Positions 5,667 to 5,668 of a DNA stretch of 5,668 bases are shown one piece after another. Source of the DNA: Chloroflexota bacterium (GTDB lineage Bacteria; Chloroflexota; Dormibacteria; Dormibacterales; Dormibacteraceae); the NCBI GenBank assembly GCA_005880345.1, contig VBGE01000245.1, forward strand, positions 1 to 5,668. The letters are read 5' to 3'. The notes under the pieces are model-generated. The model was not told the origin of the DNA. It made no database searches and saw only the letters and a list, made by a program, of their open reading frames with translations. Positions within the stretch are counted from its first letter, which is position 1; every line of letters begins with the position of its first letter. The position numbers and the translations under genes were made by a program.

Positions 5667-5668
5667 GC

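Overview
This is a GC-rich bacterial window, roughly two-thirds G+C by eye, with strongly GC-biased third codon positions. The gene repertoire would suit an actinobacterium, a Chloroflexota member or a Dormibacterota-like soil lineage: a tandem-domain ThyX-like protein, an IlvG-type ThDP enzyme of the kind I know from mycobacteria, a plant-type asparaginase, and an ArsR/SRPBCC pair. That placement is inference and weak. I see no mobile element, CRISPR array, tRNA or rRNA, and no gene-free stretch longer than about 80 bases.

Layout. On the plus strand at the left edge are the 3' end of an SRPBCC (AHSA1-type) gene and an arsR-type regulator that overlaps it by ATGA. Everything else is on the minus strand and reads right to left: (1) a ThyX-like protein cut off by the right edge; (2) a 65-codon arginine-rich ORF; (3) an isoaspartyl peptidase/L-asparaginase; (4) an IlvG-type (acetolactate-synthase-like) ThDP enzyme; (5) glutamate dehydrogenase. 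These are packed like an operon: an 18-nt gap, then a CTGA overlap, then a TAATG overlap, then a 76-nt leader before gdh. The arsR and gdh genes converge and share one CTAG as both stop codons.

How the genes may work together. The asparaginase releases ammonia plus aspartate (or cleaves isoaspartyl peptides), and glutamate dehydrogenase interconverts ammonia and 2-oxoglutarate with glutamate. The minus-strand block may therefore partly concern amide/amino-acid nitrogen, with the ThyX-like protein tied to folate or flavin chemistry. This rests on gene order only.

Most notable points. The IlvG-type gene is broken. Between its GDG motif and the KHPMQ segment, about 28 residues (near 83 bases) are missing. 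The reading frame is shifted and the metal-binding NN half of the ThDP motif is lost. The shifted frame now runs on through a strong 12-bp hairpin and ends in a GTGA overlap with gdh. The asparaginase has no ATG, GTG or TTG anywhere near its conserved N-terminus, and a CTG behind a GAGG is the best start. The ThyX-like protein has two ThyX-type repeats and lacks the serine of the RHRx7S signature. I found no clear sign of a wholly new defence or mobile system here.
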